Assembly (NCBI RefSeq): GCF_000429345.1
Contig: NZ_AUBR01000038.1
Location: 1-32,623, forward strand
Direction of reading: 5' to 3'
Length of the DNA: 32,623 bases
DNA from: Desulfovirgula thermocuniculi DSM 16036
GTDB lineage: Bacteria > Bacillota > Desulfotomaculia > Desulfotomaculales > Desulfovirgulaceae
The notes under the pieces were generated by a model. That model was not told where the DNA came from. It searched no databases and was given only the letters and a program-made list of their open reading frames with translations. Shown piece after piece: positions 1-7,956 of this stretch. Numbering within the stretch: position 1 is the first letter of the stretch; each line of letters opens with the position of its first letter. The position numbers were made by a program, and so were the translations under genes.

Positions 1-234
1 ATGGTTTGTTTCCTGGCCCTGGTGCTGGAATCGGCCCTTTACAGGTGCCTCAAGCTGGCAGAAAGCAAGGCGGAGTACACCTACCTTCTGCGGGACTTAA
101 AGAACCTGAAAGCCGTGGAGCTTGTCTTAGAGGGCGTGAAGTATCTTTGCCGCACCGAGTTGCCTGGGAATGCCTATGAGGCCTTCCGAGTTCTCGGGAT
201 AAGACCACCTTCTGAGGTATCTGTAATAGAATAG
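1..234 (+). CDS. Transposase, C-terminal fragment (partial at window edge)
   Basis: The reading frame is open to the left edge, so the first ATG at base 1 is probably internal. The visible residues show the tail of a DDE transposase: a hydrophobic helix ending in a leucine/tyrosine-rich stretch, then RDLKNLKAVEL, then YLCRTELPG, and a closing 'GIRPP' segment. That layout is what I recall for the C-terminus of IS1634-family (IS4-like) transposases. No catalytic D, D or E is in view, so the family call rests on the tail only. A second identical copy lies at the right edge on the other strand, which shows that the element is multicopy in this genome. Confidence 0.65.
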   Translation: MVCFLALVLESALYRCLKLAESKAEYTYLLRDLKNLKAVELVLEGVKYLCRTELPGNAYEAFRVLGIRPPSEVSVIE

Positions 235-335
235 TGGTATTGCCACAATAAGGTAAATGTTGTGGTACGTCTATCTTTTTTCCTCGTGAAGCCTTGTGTT
301 TTCGGGATTTTTATAGTTTAGGTGTCAAACTTAGG
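20..335. repeat. Terminal inverted repeat of the window, left arm (316 bp, partner 32308-32623)
   Basis: Bases 20-335 pair with 32623-32308 in reverse complement without a mismatch when the two are read line by line. Position x matches position 32643 minus x. The repeat is two copies of one insertion sequence 3' end pointing into the window. A contig that stops inside the same multicopy element at both ends is typical of assembly breaking at repeats. It also means that homologous recombination between the two copies could invert the whole 32-kb segment. Confidence 0.95.
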
Positions 336-1465
336 TCTTTCAAAGTTTCCTGTGTTGCCTCTTCATTTCTGTAGTAGCCGATCATGTTGCTTGGTGTACG
401 GATAATTACTTCACCTACTTCACCGCAAGGCACATCTCTTCCTTCACCGTCCACAATTCTAATTTCGGCATTTACCGTTGCCCGGCTACCTATGCTGCCA
501 GCAAAGTCAGGGTGCTCATGAGGGAACAATGCCGAACCGTTGGGACCGGCTTCAGTCAGGCCGTAAACTCCCATAAAGCGTCCCCCAAAACGCTGCATAA
601 CCTGGATTACTGCTTCCCGGGACATGGGTGCTCCGCCGTAAATCCACAATCTTTCCCCGGAGAGATCATACTGGTCAAAGTTGGGCAGCTTTGCAGCGAG
701 CAAGTACGCAACCGGCGCGCCAAAAAAGTGCGTTGTTTTTTCTATAGCAGCCAACTCAACCATATTTTGGGGGGAGAAAGTACCTAAAACAGTAGCGGCA
801 CCTGCATAAACAGCCCCAACCAGGAGTAGATTAAGCGGTGCGGAATGGGTAAGCGGCATCAACTGCAATACACGGTTCCTGTATTTTATGTTGCACTCGT
901 AAGCCATCATTGAAGCCACCGCATACACTGCGGCGTGAGTTAACATAACTCCCTTTGGCTTGCCAGTAGTTCCCGAGGTATAAATTATCTCTGCCAAAAT
1001 CTCGGCAGGGTTGGCATGAACTGAAGCGCTGAAAAAGGATTCTTCTTTGCCACAAGCCCAAATTTCCCCCGCAGAAAATGTAAATGCTACGCTGGAGCAA
1101 CTCTTCACCGCATCTTCTGCCACCGGGCGCAGGCCATCATCATAAAGCAGAGCCGCTGCGCCACTGTTTTCTAAAATGTATGATACTTCTGAAGCCGTAA
1201 AGCGAGCATTTACAGGAACCACCACTGCCCCGGTTTTAAGGACTCCAAAAAAGCCTATGACGAATTCCGGCCTGTTGGGCATGAACAGGGCTACCCTGTC
1301 ACCGGGCTTTATGCCTCTGTTCTTTAACTGGTAGGCTAATGAACTGGCGCGCTTATTAAGCTCGTCCCACGTCAAACTTACGCCCTTTTCCGGCCACTTC
1401 ACTGCTTCATCAAAGGAATACTTTCGAGCATTTCTTTCCAGTAGCCCGTGAATAAATTCCGCCAT
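311..1465 (-). pseudogene. Acyl-CoA ligase (AMP-forming), truncated at its 3' end by the insertion sequence
   Basis: A member of the ANL superfamily, which activates a carboxylic acid with ATP and joins it to CoA. From the ATG at 1465 (site GGGGGAAGG just upstream) there are 384 codons; only about the first 377 are native. The last residues (LSLTPKL) are read from the insertion sequence. The P-loop-like motif YTSGTTGKPKGV is at residues 162-173 and YGLTE at 301-305. The protein stops before the 'RTGD' hinge and the whole C-terminal domain with the catalytic lysine; full-length relatives have about 510-550 residues. It should not complete the thioester step. It lies 13 bp behind the acyl-CoA dehydrogenase, so the two were one operon. 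Its base composition (about 47-55% GC in sampled lines) is clearly lower than the dehydrogenase next to it. Confidence 0.9.
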
Positions 1466-1478
1466 ATTGCCTTCCCCC

Positions 1479-2720
1479 CTACTCGTACACCTTCTCTTCC
1501 TCGCAGGTGGCGTCAACGGCGTCGTGCTCCACGTCGCGCCCGGCGGGCGTACCGGCCAGGTCGCGGTAATACTCGTGCTGGATGATCAGGTTCATCACCT
1601 CGTTGGTCCCCGTCCAGATCATCATCAGGCGGGCGTCGCGCAGGAGCCGCTCCACGGGGTAAACGCGGGTGTAGCCGATGCCGCCCATAATCTGCATGGC
1701 GTGGTTGATCACCTGCCAGGCCGTTTCCGTGGCAAACTTCTTGGCCTCGGAAACCAGGCGCCGCACGCGCCCCGGCGGCACGCGGTCTGAGTCCACGGCC
1801 CGCGCCGTGGCGTACACCAGGCTGCGCGCGGCATCCAGGAGGGTGATGCTCTCCGCCACCTTAAAGGATACGCCCTGGAACTCCTTAATCACCCTGCCGA
1901 AGGCCTTTCTCCTGGCGGAGTAACGGGCCGCCACCTCCAGGGCCGCCCTCGCCATGCCCAGGGCCCCGGCGGCGGTGGTCAGGCGCTCGGGCACCATCAT
2001 GCGGTAAAAGACGGTCGCGCCCCCGTTTTCCTCCCCCAGGAGGTTCTCCCGTGGCACCGGGCAGCCGTCGAAAACCACCCGGCCCGTGCCGCCGCCGCGC
2101 GTGCCCATGAGGCCGTACACGTGCTCTACCTTCACTTTAGGCCCCCGCTCCACGATGAAGGCGCTGATGCCCCGGTGGGGCGGCGCCTGCTCGTCGGTGC
2201 GGGCGTAGACCAGGAAGTAATCCGCTCCCTCCGCCCCCACGATGAACCTCTTCTGGCCGGTGAGGATGTAGTGGTCGCCCTCCTTTTTGGCCACCGTGGT
2301 GGTGCCAAAGAAGTCGGACCCTCCCCGCGGCTCGGTGAGGGCCTCGGCGCAAAAGAGGCGCCCCTCCAGGGTGGGCTTCAGGTACTTTTGCCTCTGCTCT
2401 TCCGTGCCGAAAACGTAGATGGCCTCGCCGACGATGCTGGGCAGGGAGTAAAGGCAGGAAAGGGCCGCCCCCAGCACTCCCACTTCTTCCAGGGCCACCA
2501 CCTCGGAGGCCCAGTCCAGGCCCCTGCCGCCGTACTCCGGGGCAAAGCGCAGGCCTAAAAGCCTGCGGGACGCCGCGGCCTGCACGAATTCCCTGGGGTA
2601 GTGCACCCTCTCGGCGTCCATGTCCAGGATCAGCTGCCTGGGCACTTCCTTTACGAACTGCACCACTTCCTCCCGCAGCCTTTCCTGCTCGGGAGTAAGC
2701 ATGAAGTTAAAGTCGAACAA
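1479..2720 (-). CDS. Acyl-CoA dehydrogenase (isovaleryl/long-chain-type active site)
   Basis: A flavoprotein that oxidises an acyl-CoA to the 2-enoyl-CoA and passes electrons to ETF; cytoplasmic, 413 residues. I chose the TTG at 2720 because GGAGGTGG lies six bases upstream and the protein then begins with the usual DF-F-LTPEQ start; the ATG at 2756 has no such site. The C-terminal motif [21 protein letters not shown] is present in broken form around residues 342-363. At the MCAD catalytic position the usual E is a T (WTGTNE, T370). A glutamate stands instead in PERL (E245), the place where isovaleryl- and long-chain dehydrogenases keep their base. The substrate is therefore likely branched or long, but this is inference. 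The partner gene downstream is the broken acyl-CoA ligase. A promoter with an internal palindrome lies just upstream. Confidence 0.9.
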   Translation of the reverse strand: MFDFNFMLTPEQERLREEVVQFVKEVPRQLILDMDAERVHYPREFVQAAASRRLLGLRFAPEYGGRGLDWASEVVALEEVGVLGAALSCLYSLPSIVGEAIYVFGTEEQRQKYLKPTLEGRLFCAEALTEPRGGSDFFGTTTVAKKEGDHYILTGQKRFIVGAEGADYFLVYARTDEQAPPHRGISAFIVERGPKVKVEHVYGLMGTRGGGTGRVVFDGCPVPRENLLGEENGGATVFYRMMVPERLTTAAGALGMARAALEVAARYSARRKAFGRVIKEFQGVSFKVAESITLLDAARSLVYATARAVDSDRVPPGRVRRLVSEAKKFATETAWQVINHAMQIMGGIGYTRVYPVERLLRDARLMMIWTGTNEVMNLIIQHEYYRDLAGTPAGRDVEHDAVDATCEEEKVYE

Positions 2721-2751
2721 CCCCGCCACCTCCGGCACAGTGCTTACCAGA

Positions 2752-2781
2752 AGCATACCATTACGTTTACGTTAACGTCAA
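2752..2781 (-). promoter_or_regulatory. Promoter with palindromic operator in its spacer, ahead of the acyl-CoA dehydrogenase
   Basis: On the minus strand TTGACG (2776-2781) and TATGCT (2752-2757) are 18 bp apart. TTTACGTTAACGTCAA (2766-2781, plus strand) is a 16-bp palindrome with one mismatched pair; its core ACGTTAACGT (2769-2778) is perfect. An operator placed between -35 and -10 is typical of MerR-family activators. From memory the sequence resembles sites of LiuR, a MerR-family regulator of branched-chain acyl-CoA degradation. No MerR gene is in the window. Confidence 0.55.
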
Positions 2782-2801
2782 GGCATGGGCAAAAAAAATT
2801 A

Positions 2802-4073
2802 TTACCGCCCGCCCTGCAGCCGGGCCGCCGCCCGGGAAGCCCATACCGCGCCCAGCTCCACCTCCACGAGCACGCCCTCCGGGGTATCCCGGCGGGAGAG
2901 CACCTCCCCCCTCTCGTAGAGAAGGCTCAGCACGTCGCCCCGGTGGTAGGGCACCAGGAACTCCCGCCGCACGCGCCTTTCCTCCAGGACCTTCATGATG
3001 GCCTCCAGGAGGCTGCCGATGCCCTCCCCGGTGAGGGCAGAGACGGCCACCCAGGGGTCCCTGCCGGGCAGGGGGCAGAAGCTCCCCCCGGCCTTATCCA
3101 TCTTGTTGTAGACCAGGATGGTGGGCTTGGCCGCCGCCCCCAAGGAAGCCAGCACCTCCTCCACCGCGGCCACCTGGGCCGGGTAGGCGGGGTTGGCGGC
3201 GTCCACCACGTGCAGGAGCAAATCGGCCTCCGTCACTTCTTCCAGGGTAGCCCGGAAAGCGGCCACCAGGTGGTGGGGCAGGCGGCGGATGAAGCCCACC
3301 GTGTCGGTGAGCAGGACCTCTTCTTTGTTAGGGAGTACCAGCCGCCGCGTGGTGGGGTCCAGGGTGGCAAAAAGCTTGTCCTCTACCGGCACGCCCGCGC
3401 CCGTGAGGGCGTTCATGAGGGTGGACTTGCCGGCGTTGGTGTAGCCCACCAGGGCCACCAGGAAAAGCGGCACGTCACGCCGCCCGGCGCGCAGGATATG
3501 GCGGTGGCGGCGCACCTCCTCCAGCTCGCGGCGCAGGTCGGTGATGCGCTTCCTGATGCGCCGGCGGTCCGTCTCCAGCTTGGTTTCGCCCGGCCCCCGT
3601 GTGCCGATGCCCCCGCCCAGGCGGGAAAGCTCTACGCCCCGCCCGGTGAGGCGCGGGTAGAGATACTCCAGCTGGGCCAGCTCCACCTGCAGCTTTCCTT
3701 CCCTGGTGCGGGCCCGGCGGGCAAAGATGTCCAGGATGAGCTGGGTGCGGTCGATGACGCGCACTCCCAGCTCTTCCTCGAGGTTGCGCACCTGGGCGGG
3801 GGTGAGGTCCTTTTCCGAGATGACCAGGTCCACCCCCAGCTCCCGGCAGGCGCTCACGAGTTCGTCTTTCACCTTGCCCCGCCCGAGCAGGGTGGCCGGG
3901 TCCGGGCGGCGCATTTTCTGCACCAGCCTCCCCACCACCCGGGCGCCCGCCGTTTCGGCCAGGTGGGCGAGCTCGTCCAGGTACTCCTCCAGCTCCCGGT
4001 CGTCCTCGTGGGGCAGCTGCAGGGCCACGAGAAAGGCCTTTTCTTCCTCCGCCGGCTGCAGTTCATGCCGCAT
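2802..4073 (-). CDS. hflX: GTPase HflX (ribosome-associated)
   Basis: HflX binds the 50S subunit and splits stalled or stressed ribosomes using GTP. The ATG at 4073 gives 423 residues, near the usual length. A TTG at 4076 is also possible; the GTG at 4085 overlaps the ribosome site GGGGAGG and is excluded. The N-terminal HflX domain contains GRGKVKDE around residue 64 and the glycine-rich linker GGGIGTRGPGETKLE near 153-167. The G domain shows G1 GYTNAGKST (210-218), G3 DTVGF (257-261) and G4 NKMD (323-326). The ribosome site lies in the tail of the upstream gene's stop region (stop at 4091), so translation is probably coupled to it. Confidence 0.96.
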   Translation of the reverse strand: MRHELQPAEEEKAFLVALQLPHEDDRELEEYLDELAHLAETAGARVVGRLVQKMRRPDPATLLGRGKVKDELVSACRELGVDLVISEKDLTPAQVRNLEEELGVRVIDRTQLILDIFARRARTREGKLQVELAQLEYLYPRLTGRGVELSRLGGGIGTRGPGETKLETDRRRIRKRITDLRRELEEVRRHRHILRAGRRDVPLFLVALVGYTNAGKSTLMNALTGAGVPVEDKLFATLDPTTRRLVLPNKEEVLLTDTVGFIRRLPHHLVAAFRATLEEVTEADLLLHVVDAANPAYPAQVAAVEEVLASLGAAAKPTILVYNKMDKAGGSFCPLPGRDPWVAVSALTGEGIGSLLEAIMKVLEERRVRREFLVPYHRGDVLSLLYERGEVLSRRDTPEGVLVEVELGAVWASRAAARLQGGR

Positions 4074-4090
4074 CAATTGCCCCACCTCCC

Positions 4091-5947
4091 CTACTGGCGC
4101 CCGCCGTTTCTGACCACGGGCACGGACAGGGACACCTCCTTTACGTCCCTGGTGATGGTCACGTAGGCCCAGCCGTCCTTTTCCCTCACCCGGCAGCCCG
4201 GCACGCCTCGCACGCGGGCGTTTTTTGCCGGCAGGGCGAAGGTCATCTCCCGCAGCGAATCCGGCGAGCTGGCGCTGATGTGGTAGCCCTGCGCGGTGCG
4301 CCGCACGGCAAAGCGCACCTTCTCATGCCGGTCGAGGAAGTCGGCAAAATCCAGCATGGTGCGCACGGAGAGCGATCCCTCGGAGACGTACTTTAAAATG
4401 TAGTTCTGGATGCCGCGCCACATCTCCGGGTGGCGGGCTACGGAGACGGGGTGGAAATAAAGGAGCCGGATCTCGCGCATCTGCACCAGGGCGTCCAGGA
4501 GGCGGCAGACGTCGCTCTGGATTTGCGCGGGCCTGCGCCCGGCGGCCAGCATGTTCTCGAAGGCGGTGCCGTAGACGGTACCGGTGTAGCCGAAGAGCCA
4601 GAAGCGCCTCTCCGGCCTCCCCTCAAACCAGCCCCGCGTGGGCGGGGAGTTAAAGGCCAGAGGGAGCGAGGCCGCCCTGGTGCCCTGCGCGGCCAAAAAT
4701 TCGTTCACCGCGGCGTCGTGGGCCCCGCCGGGGGCGGCGTAGTCGGCCACGGGCCGCCCCAGGGCTTCCTGAAGCGCCCGGTAGTTGGCCGCTATATACT
4801 CCTCCTTTTCCTCCGGCGAAAGCTCGTGGAAGTGGTAGGCCCAGTAGTTGTGGATCCAGCCGCCGTGGGAGCCGATGCTGCCGTACTGCTGCAAAAGCCC
4901 CAGGTAGCGGCCTCCCTTGCGGGGGTTCAAGGCGTCAAAGCCCCGCCTGTCGCCCGGGCGGTCGTTGTCCGGCCCGGCGGTGACGTAAAAGGAAAAGGGG
5001 AATTCCTGAGTGAAAAGCTTTAAGCCGAAGATGCGGTCTAGGTCGCGAAAGTAGGCTCCGGAGCAGAGGTGCACGGCCACCACCAGCCCGGCGGTGCCGT
5101 TGGGCGCGGCCACCAGCCGCGGCAGGCCCACCACCTCCAGCAGAAAATATTTCAAAAGGCCCCGCAGCACGAAGTCCACATTTTCCCGCACTTTTAAGAG
5201 GCCCGGGGTGCCGTTGACAAAGACCACCGCCCCTCCCCCGGCGTAATTTTTCTGCACCAGATAGCCGGCAGAGGGCGTTTTGCCCCCGCAGTAGGCCAGC
5301 ACCTTCCCGGAAACCTCTCCCAGCTCCAGGCGGGCATCCCGCACCGGGGGGCAGTCGGGGACTTTCAGCTCGTCGCCGCTGTACAGGCCGGGGTCGAAAA
5401 ACTTGCGCAAAGGAGAAGTAGCGGGCACGCTTAAGGTCCCCGGCTGCCGCCGTCCCTGGCGGTAGTCCAGCCCTGCCAGCGCCGAGAACAGCCCCCGCTC
5501 GCGCAGGTCCCCGCCCTCCTCCAGCGTGCCGGCGTCGCCCCCCAGGAAGACCTTGCCCCCGGCGCCGGAAACGTACTCCTGGAGGAGGCCCGCCAGATCC
5601 GGGCCCAGCCTCCGGTTGACCTCCTCGGGGAAGATGAGGGCCGCGTAGCGCTTTTTTAGCTCCCGGGCGCCGTAGCCCGCCAGCGAGTCCGCCGGCACCA
5701 GGTCAAAAGGGAAGCCCTCCTCGGCCAGCACTTCCTGGTAGGCCGCCAGGGCGGGTGAGCCCAGGTCCGCGAAGACCAGCGCCGCCTTGATGTCGCTGTT
5801 CAAGGGGAAGTCTGTTTCCGGAGCGGAAAACCTGGGGGCGGGCGGTGCTTCACCGCCCCCGGGCTCGCTGCCGGAGCGGGCGGAATAAACAATCAGCAGG
5901 CAGGCAATGACCAGCCCCCCGGCCAGCCAGAAAAATTTATTCCTCAT
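4091..5947 (-). CDS. Membrane-anchored polysaccharide-deacetylase-like protein (DUF2194-like)
   Basis: A 618-residue exported or anchored protein of unproven function. Residues about 5-22 form one hydrophobic segment. It contains VIAC (C16), which could be a lipobox, but hydrophobicity continues past the cysteine, so an uncleaved anchor is equally likely. The first half (about 55-270) resembles a Rossmann-like or glutamine-amidotransferase-like fold (AALVFADLGSPAL, LGGDAGTLEEGG). The second half resembles NodB/CE4 deacetylases: a histidine-rich GSHGGWIHNYW near 357-367 and an APGG motif near 402-406. The canonical TFDD metal motif is not evident, so activity is doubtful. A short beta-rich tail follows from about 535. 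ATG 5947 has GGAGGG upstream. It precedes hflX, with no functional link obvious. The DUF2194 name is from memory. Confidence 0.6.
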   Translation of the reverse strand: MRNKFFWLAGGLVIACLLIVYSARSGSEPGGGEAPPAPRFSAPETDFPLNSDIKAALVFADLGSPALAAYQEVLAEEGFPFDLVPADSLAGYGARELKKRYAALIFPEEVNRRLGPDLAGLLQEYVSGAGGKVFLGGDAGTLEEGGDLRERGLFSALAGLDYRQGRRQPGTLSVPATSPLRKFFDPGLYSGDELKVPDCPPVRDARLELGEVSGKVLAYCGGKTPSAGYLVQKNYAGGGAVVFVNGTPGLLKVRENVDFVLRGLLKYFLLEVVGLPRLVAAPNGTAGLVVAVHLCSGAYFRDLDRIFGLKLFTQEFPFSFYVTAGPDNDRPGDRRGFDALNPRKGGRYLGLLQQYGSIGSHGGWIHNYWAYHFHELSPEEKEEYIAANYRALQEALGRPVADYAAPGGAHDAAVNEFLAAQGTRAASLPLAFNSPPTRGWFEGRPERRFWLFGYTGTVYGTAFENMLAAGRRPAQIQSDVCRLLDALVQMREIRLLYFHPVSVARHPEMWRGIQNYILKYVSEGSLSVRTMLDFADFLDRHEKVRFAVRRTAQGYHISASSPDSLREMTFALPAKNARVRGVPGCRVREKDGWAYVTITRDVKEVSLSVPVVRNGGRQ

Positions 5948-6025
5948 GCCGCCCTCCGCATTTGTTCCGGTGTGCTAAGGTCGTCCCTGGCCTGCCGCCA
6001 CCAGCCCCCCGCCTCCACGGGCACC

Positions 6026-7024
6026 TCACACCACCACCTTGATCTTTTCCCCGCAGGACCGGCAGGCGTTTCCCTCCAGGCCCGCCACCTGCACGCGGTA
6101 GCCGCGGCGGCGGATGAGCGTGGCGCCGCAGGAGGGGCAGGTCGTATCCCCGGCGTCCAGCTCCGGGGCGTTGCCGACGTAGACGTATTTCAGCTTTTCC
6201 CCGGCCAGCTCCCGCGCCCGCAGGAGGGTGGAGAGCGGGGTGGGGGGCAGGTCGAACTTATAATGGGGGAAGTAGCGGGAAAAGTGCAGGGGGATCTCGG
6301 GGTCCAGGGAGGCCACCCACTCCGCCAGGCTACGGATCTCCTCCGGAGAGTCGTTCAAGCCGGGTACTAAAAGCGTGGTCAACTCCACGTGGCATGCCCG
6401 CGCGGCCAGCTCCACCGTGCGCAGCACCGGCTCCAGGCTCCCCCGGCACACCTCGCGGTAGTAGGCCGCGGTGAAGCCCTTCACGTCGATGTTCATGGCG
6501 TCAATGTAGGGCAGGATCTCCCGCAAGGGCTCCTCGCGGACGTAGCCGTTGGTAACGAGGACGTTTTTTAAGCCCTTCTCCCGCGCCAGGCGGGCGGTGT
6601 CGTAAACGTACTCGTACCAGATGAAGGGCTCGTTGTAGGTGTAGGCGATGCCCACGCAGGGCACGCCCCGAGCGATCTGCTCCATGGCCGCGGCCACCAC
6701 CGCCTCCGGCGCGAGGAAGCGCGTGGGGGGATCGGCGTGGGCTATCTGCCAGTTCTGGCAGAAGCCGCAGGCCAGGTTGCAGCCGAAGGTGCCCAGGGAG
6801 AGGATCTCCGTGCCCGGGTGGAAGTGGTAGAGGGGCTTTTTTTCGATGGGATCCATGGCCGCGGAGGAAACCCGCCCGTAGTTGGCGGCGTAGAGCACGC
6901 CGCCCCGGTTTTCGCGGGCGCGGCAAAAGCCCCTGCCCCCTTCCTTAATGCGGCAGAGGCGGGGGCAGAGGCGGCAGAAAACGCTGTTCCCTTCGCCCTT
7001 TTCGTAAAAGAGGGCTTCTTTCAT
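6026..7024 (-). CDS. amrS: AmmeMemoRadiSam system radical SAM enzyme AmrS
   Basis: A radical S-adenosylmethionine enzyme of 332 residues that travels with MEMO and AMMECR1 proteins in bacteria and archaea; its reaction is not established. The cluster motif is CNLACGFC (C82, C86, C89), followed by the NW-Q-AH context typical of this family. Four cysteines at the N-terminus (C17, C20, C24, C34) may bind another metal. The C-terminus adds a zinc-ribbon-like pair (C296, C299, C321, C324). ATG 7024 has GGGG eight bases upstream. Its usual partner, the MEMO-AMMECR1 fusion, lies upstream on the same strand at 7957-9360, but a toxin-antitoxin pair is inserted between them. Confidence 0.92.
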   Translation of the reverse strand: MKEALFYEKGEGNSVFCRLCPRLCRIKEGGRGFCRARENRGGVLYAANYGRVSSAAMDPIEKKPLYHFHPGTEILSLGTFGCNLACGFCQNWQIAHADPPTRFLAPEAVVAAAMEQIARGVPCVGIAYTYNEPFIWYEYVYDTARLAREKGLKNVLVTNGYVREEPLREILPYIDAMNIDVKGFTAAYYREVCRGSLEPVLRTVELAARACHVELTTLLVPGLNDSPEEIRSLAEWVASLDPEIPLHFSRYFPHYKFDLPPTPLSTLLRARELAGEKLKYVYVGNAPELDAGDTTCPSCGATLIRRRGYRVQVAGLEGNACRSCGEKIKVVV

Positions 7025-7113
7025 GGTTTTTCCCCGCTAACAGGCTTATTTGTCCCTTACCTTTAGAGCTTAGCGCCCCAACGGCCCCATAGGAAAGGAC
7101 ACAGGCCAATTTT

Positions 7114-7575
7114 TTAAGACGGCCCGGAGCCTTCCAGGGAAGGTCTTATCTCCGGAACGACTTCCAACTCCATGGCACGTAAAGCTTCCCATAGACGCAG
7201 GTCCCAGCACGCTACTACGACGCGGTTTTTCACCTGTGTCTTCAGAGTTATGGCAGAAGCAAGGTGTATGGAGTCAAAGCCCCTCAGGTGATGCTTCTCG
7301 GCCAGCTCACCGGCCAGCCAAACAAGTGAATCCGACACTTCCACGGCCAGATATCTCGGCCAATCGTTCTGTAAGGCCACCACAACTTGGCGGTATTCCT
7401 TTTCCCTTAGCAGTCCCTCGCGCCGCCCCCGGGCCAGGGCTGCTCGCGCTTCCGGGTAGGCCACCTTGCTGGTAGCCACCACCGCAGCCTCGTCCACCAA
7501 CTTACGCACCATCTCCGAGCCCGGTTCGCGAACGTACAGTTTCACCAAAGCGCTGGTATCCAGGTAACAGATCAC
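7114..7575 (-). CDS. vapC: VapC-type PIN-domain toxin (ribonuclease)
   Basis: A PIN-domain endoribonuclease of 153 residues; family members cleave tRNA or rRNA and are held in check by the cognate antitoxin. The four acidic residues of the active site are visible: D6 (LDTSALVKLY), E42 (YPEARAAL), D101 (GFDSIHLASA) and D125 (CWDLRLWEA). The start is a GTG at 7575 that overlaps the antitoxin's TGA in a GTGA junction, so the pair is translationally coupled. It separates amrS from the MEMO-AMMECR1 gene, which suggests insertion of the module into an existing locus. All catalytic residues are present, so it is probably active. Confidence 0.92.
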   Translation of the reverse strand: MICYLDTSALVKLYVREPGSEMVRKLVDEAAVVATSKVAYPEARAALARGRREGLLREKEYRQVVVALQNDWPRYLAVEVSDSLVWLAGELAEKHHLRGFDSIHLASAITLKTQVKNRVVVACWDLRLWEALRAMELEVVPEIRPSLEGSGPS

Positions 7576-7838
7576 CGGCGGTCCTCCACAACTAATGCGG
7601 CGAGCGAGGAAGTACCGCGAATTTCCGGCGGCACGGCCACCCCGCGTGGTTTACCACCCTGCCAGGAAGCTATTCCCTGTTCCACCAGAGCAAAAAGGAG
7701 GGGTTGCTCATTTTCTTGAACCGGCACGAGTTTGGCGATGGGGACGTTGCGTTCGGTGATGAGGAGTACTTCACCCTGCTTAACACGCCTGAGGTACTCG
7801 CTGAGGCGGTTCTTAACTTCCCTGATACCCACCCTCAC
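7572..7838 (-). CDS. Phd/YefM-type antitoxin of the adjacent VapC
   Basis: An 88-residue antitoxin that should bind the VapC toxin and repress its own promoter. The N-terminal half is a Phd/YefM fold: GIREVKNRLSEYL near residues 4-16, then a beta strand and VPIAKLVPV. The tail (from about residue 45) would wrap the toxin. I chose the GTG at 7838, with GGGGGTG five bases upstream. A longer frame continues to 8201, but that extension lies inside the 3' end of the MEMO-AMMECR1 gene and has no family resemblance. The stop overlaps the toxin start. Confidence 0.9.
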   Translation of the reverse strand: MRVGIREVKNRLSEYLRRVKQGEVLLITERNVPIAKLVPVQENEQPLLFALVEQGIASWQGGKPRGVAVPPEIRGTSSLAALVVEDRR

Positions 7839-7852
7839 GGCATCACCCCCGG

Positions 7853-7888
7853 TGGCTACATTGTAACATGCATGTAGCCACAATGCAA
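7853..7888 (-). promoter_or_regulatory. Autoregulated promoter/operator of the Phd-VapC module
   Basis: On the minus strand TTGCAT (7883-7888) and TACAAT (7860-7865) are 17 bp apart. A perfect 9-bp inverted repeat overlaps them: TGGCTACAT (7853-7861) and ATGTAGCCA (7872-7880), with 10 bp between. A second palindrome, ACATGCATGT, is nested at 7866-7875. The antitoxin-toxin complex binding here would block RNA polymerase. The start codon is 15 bp further on. Confidence 0.75.
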
Positions 7889-7956
7889 GCGCATGAGCAT
7901 CAACAGTAACTCGAGCATTCCTCCCTGCGGAGCGTCTCCACCGGCCTGCCGGCCTA

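Larger units (their letters stand above)
1..335 (+). mobile_element. 3' end of an insertion sequence, left copy (IS1634/IS4-like)
   Basis: This is the downstream end of an insertion sequence that continues off the left edge. It holds the last 77 codons of a transposase (stop at 232-234) and about 100 bp of non-coding end sequence. The boundary is set at 335 because bases 20-335 are identical to the reverse complement of 32308-32623, and identity stops at 335/336 where the interrupted ligase gene begins. The element ends in a GTGTCAAACTTAGG-type tip. An inverted repeat (CCACAA 243-248, TTGTGG 260-265) lies after the stop codon. The target duplication cannot be read because the other flank is outside the window. 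Confidence 0.85.

Noticed and set aside
2601-4166. Long plus-strand open frame opposite hflX
   Set aside because: It is a GC-rich shadow of hflX with histidine- and proline-rich composition, no family motifs and no ribosome site.
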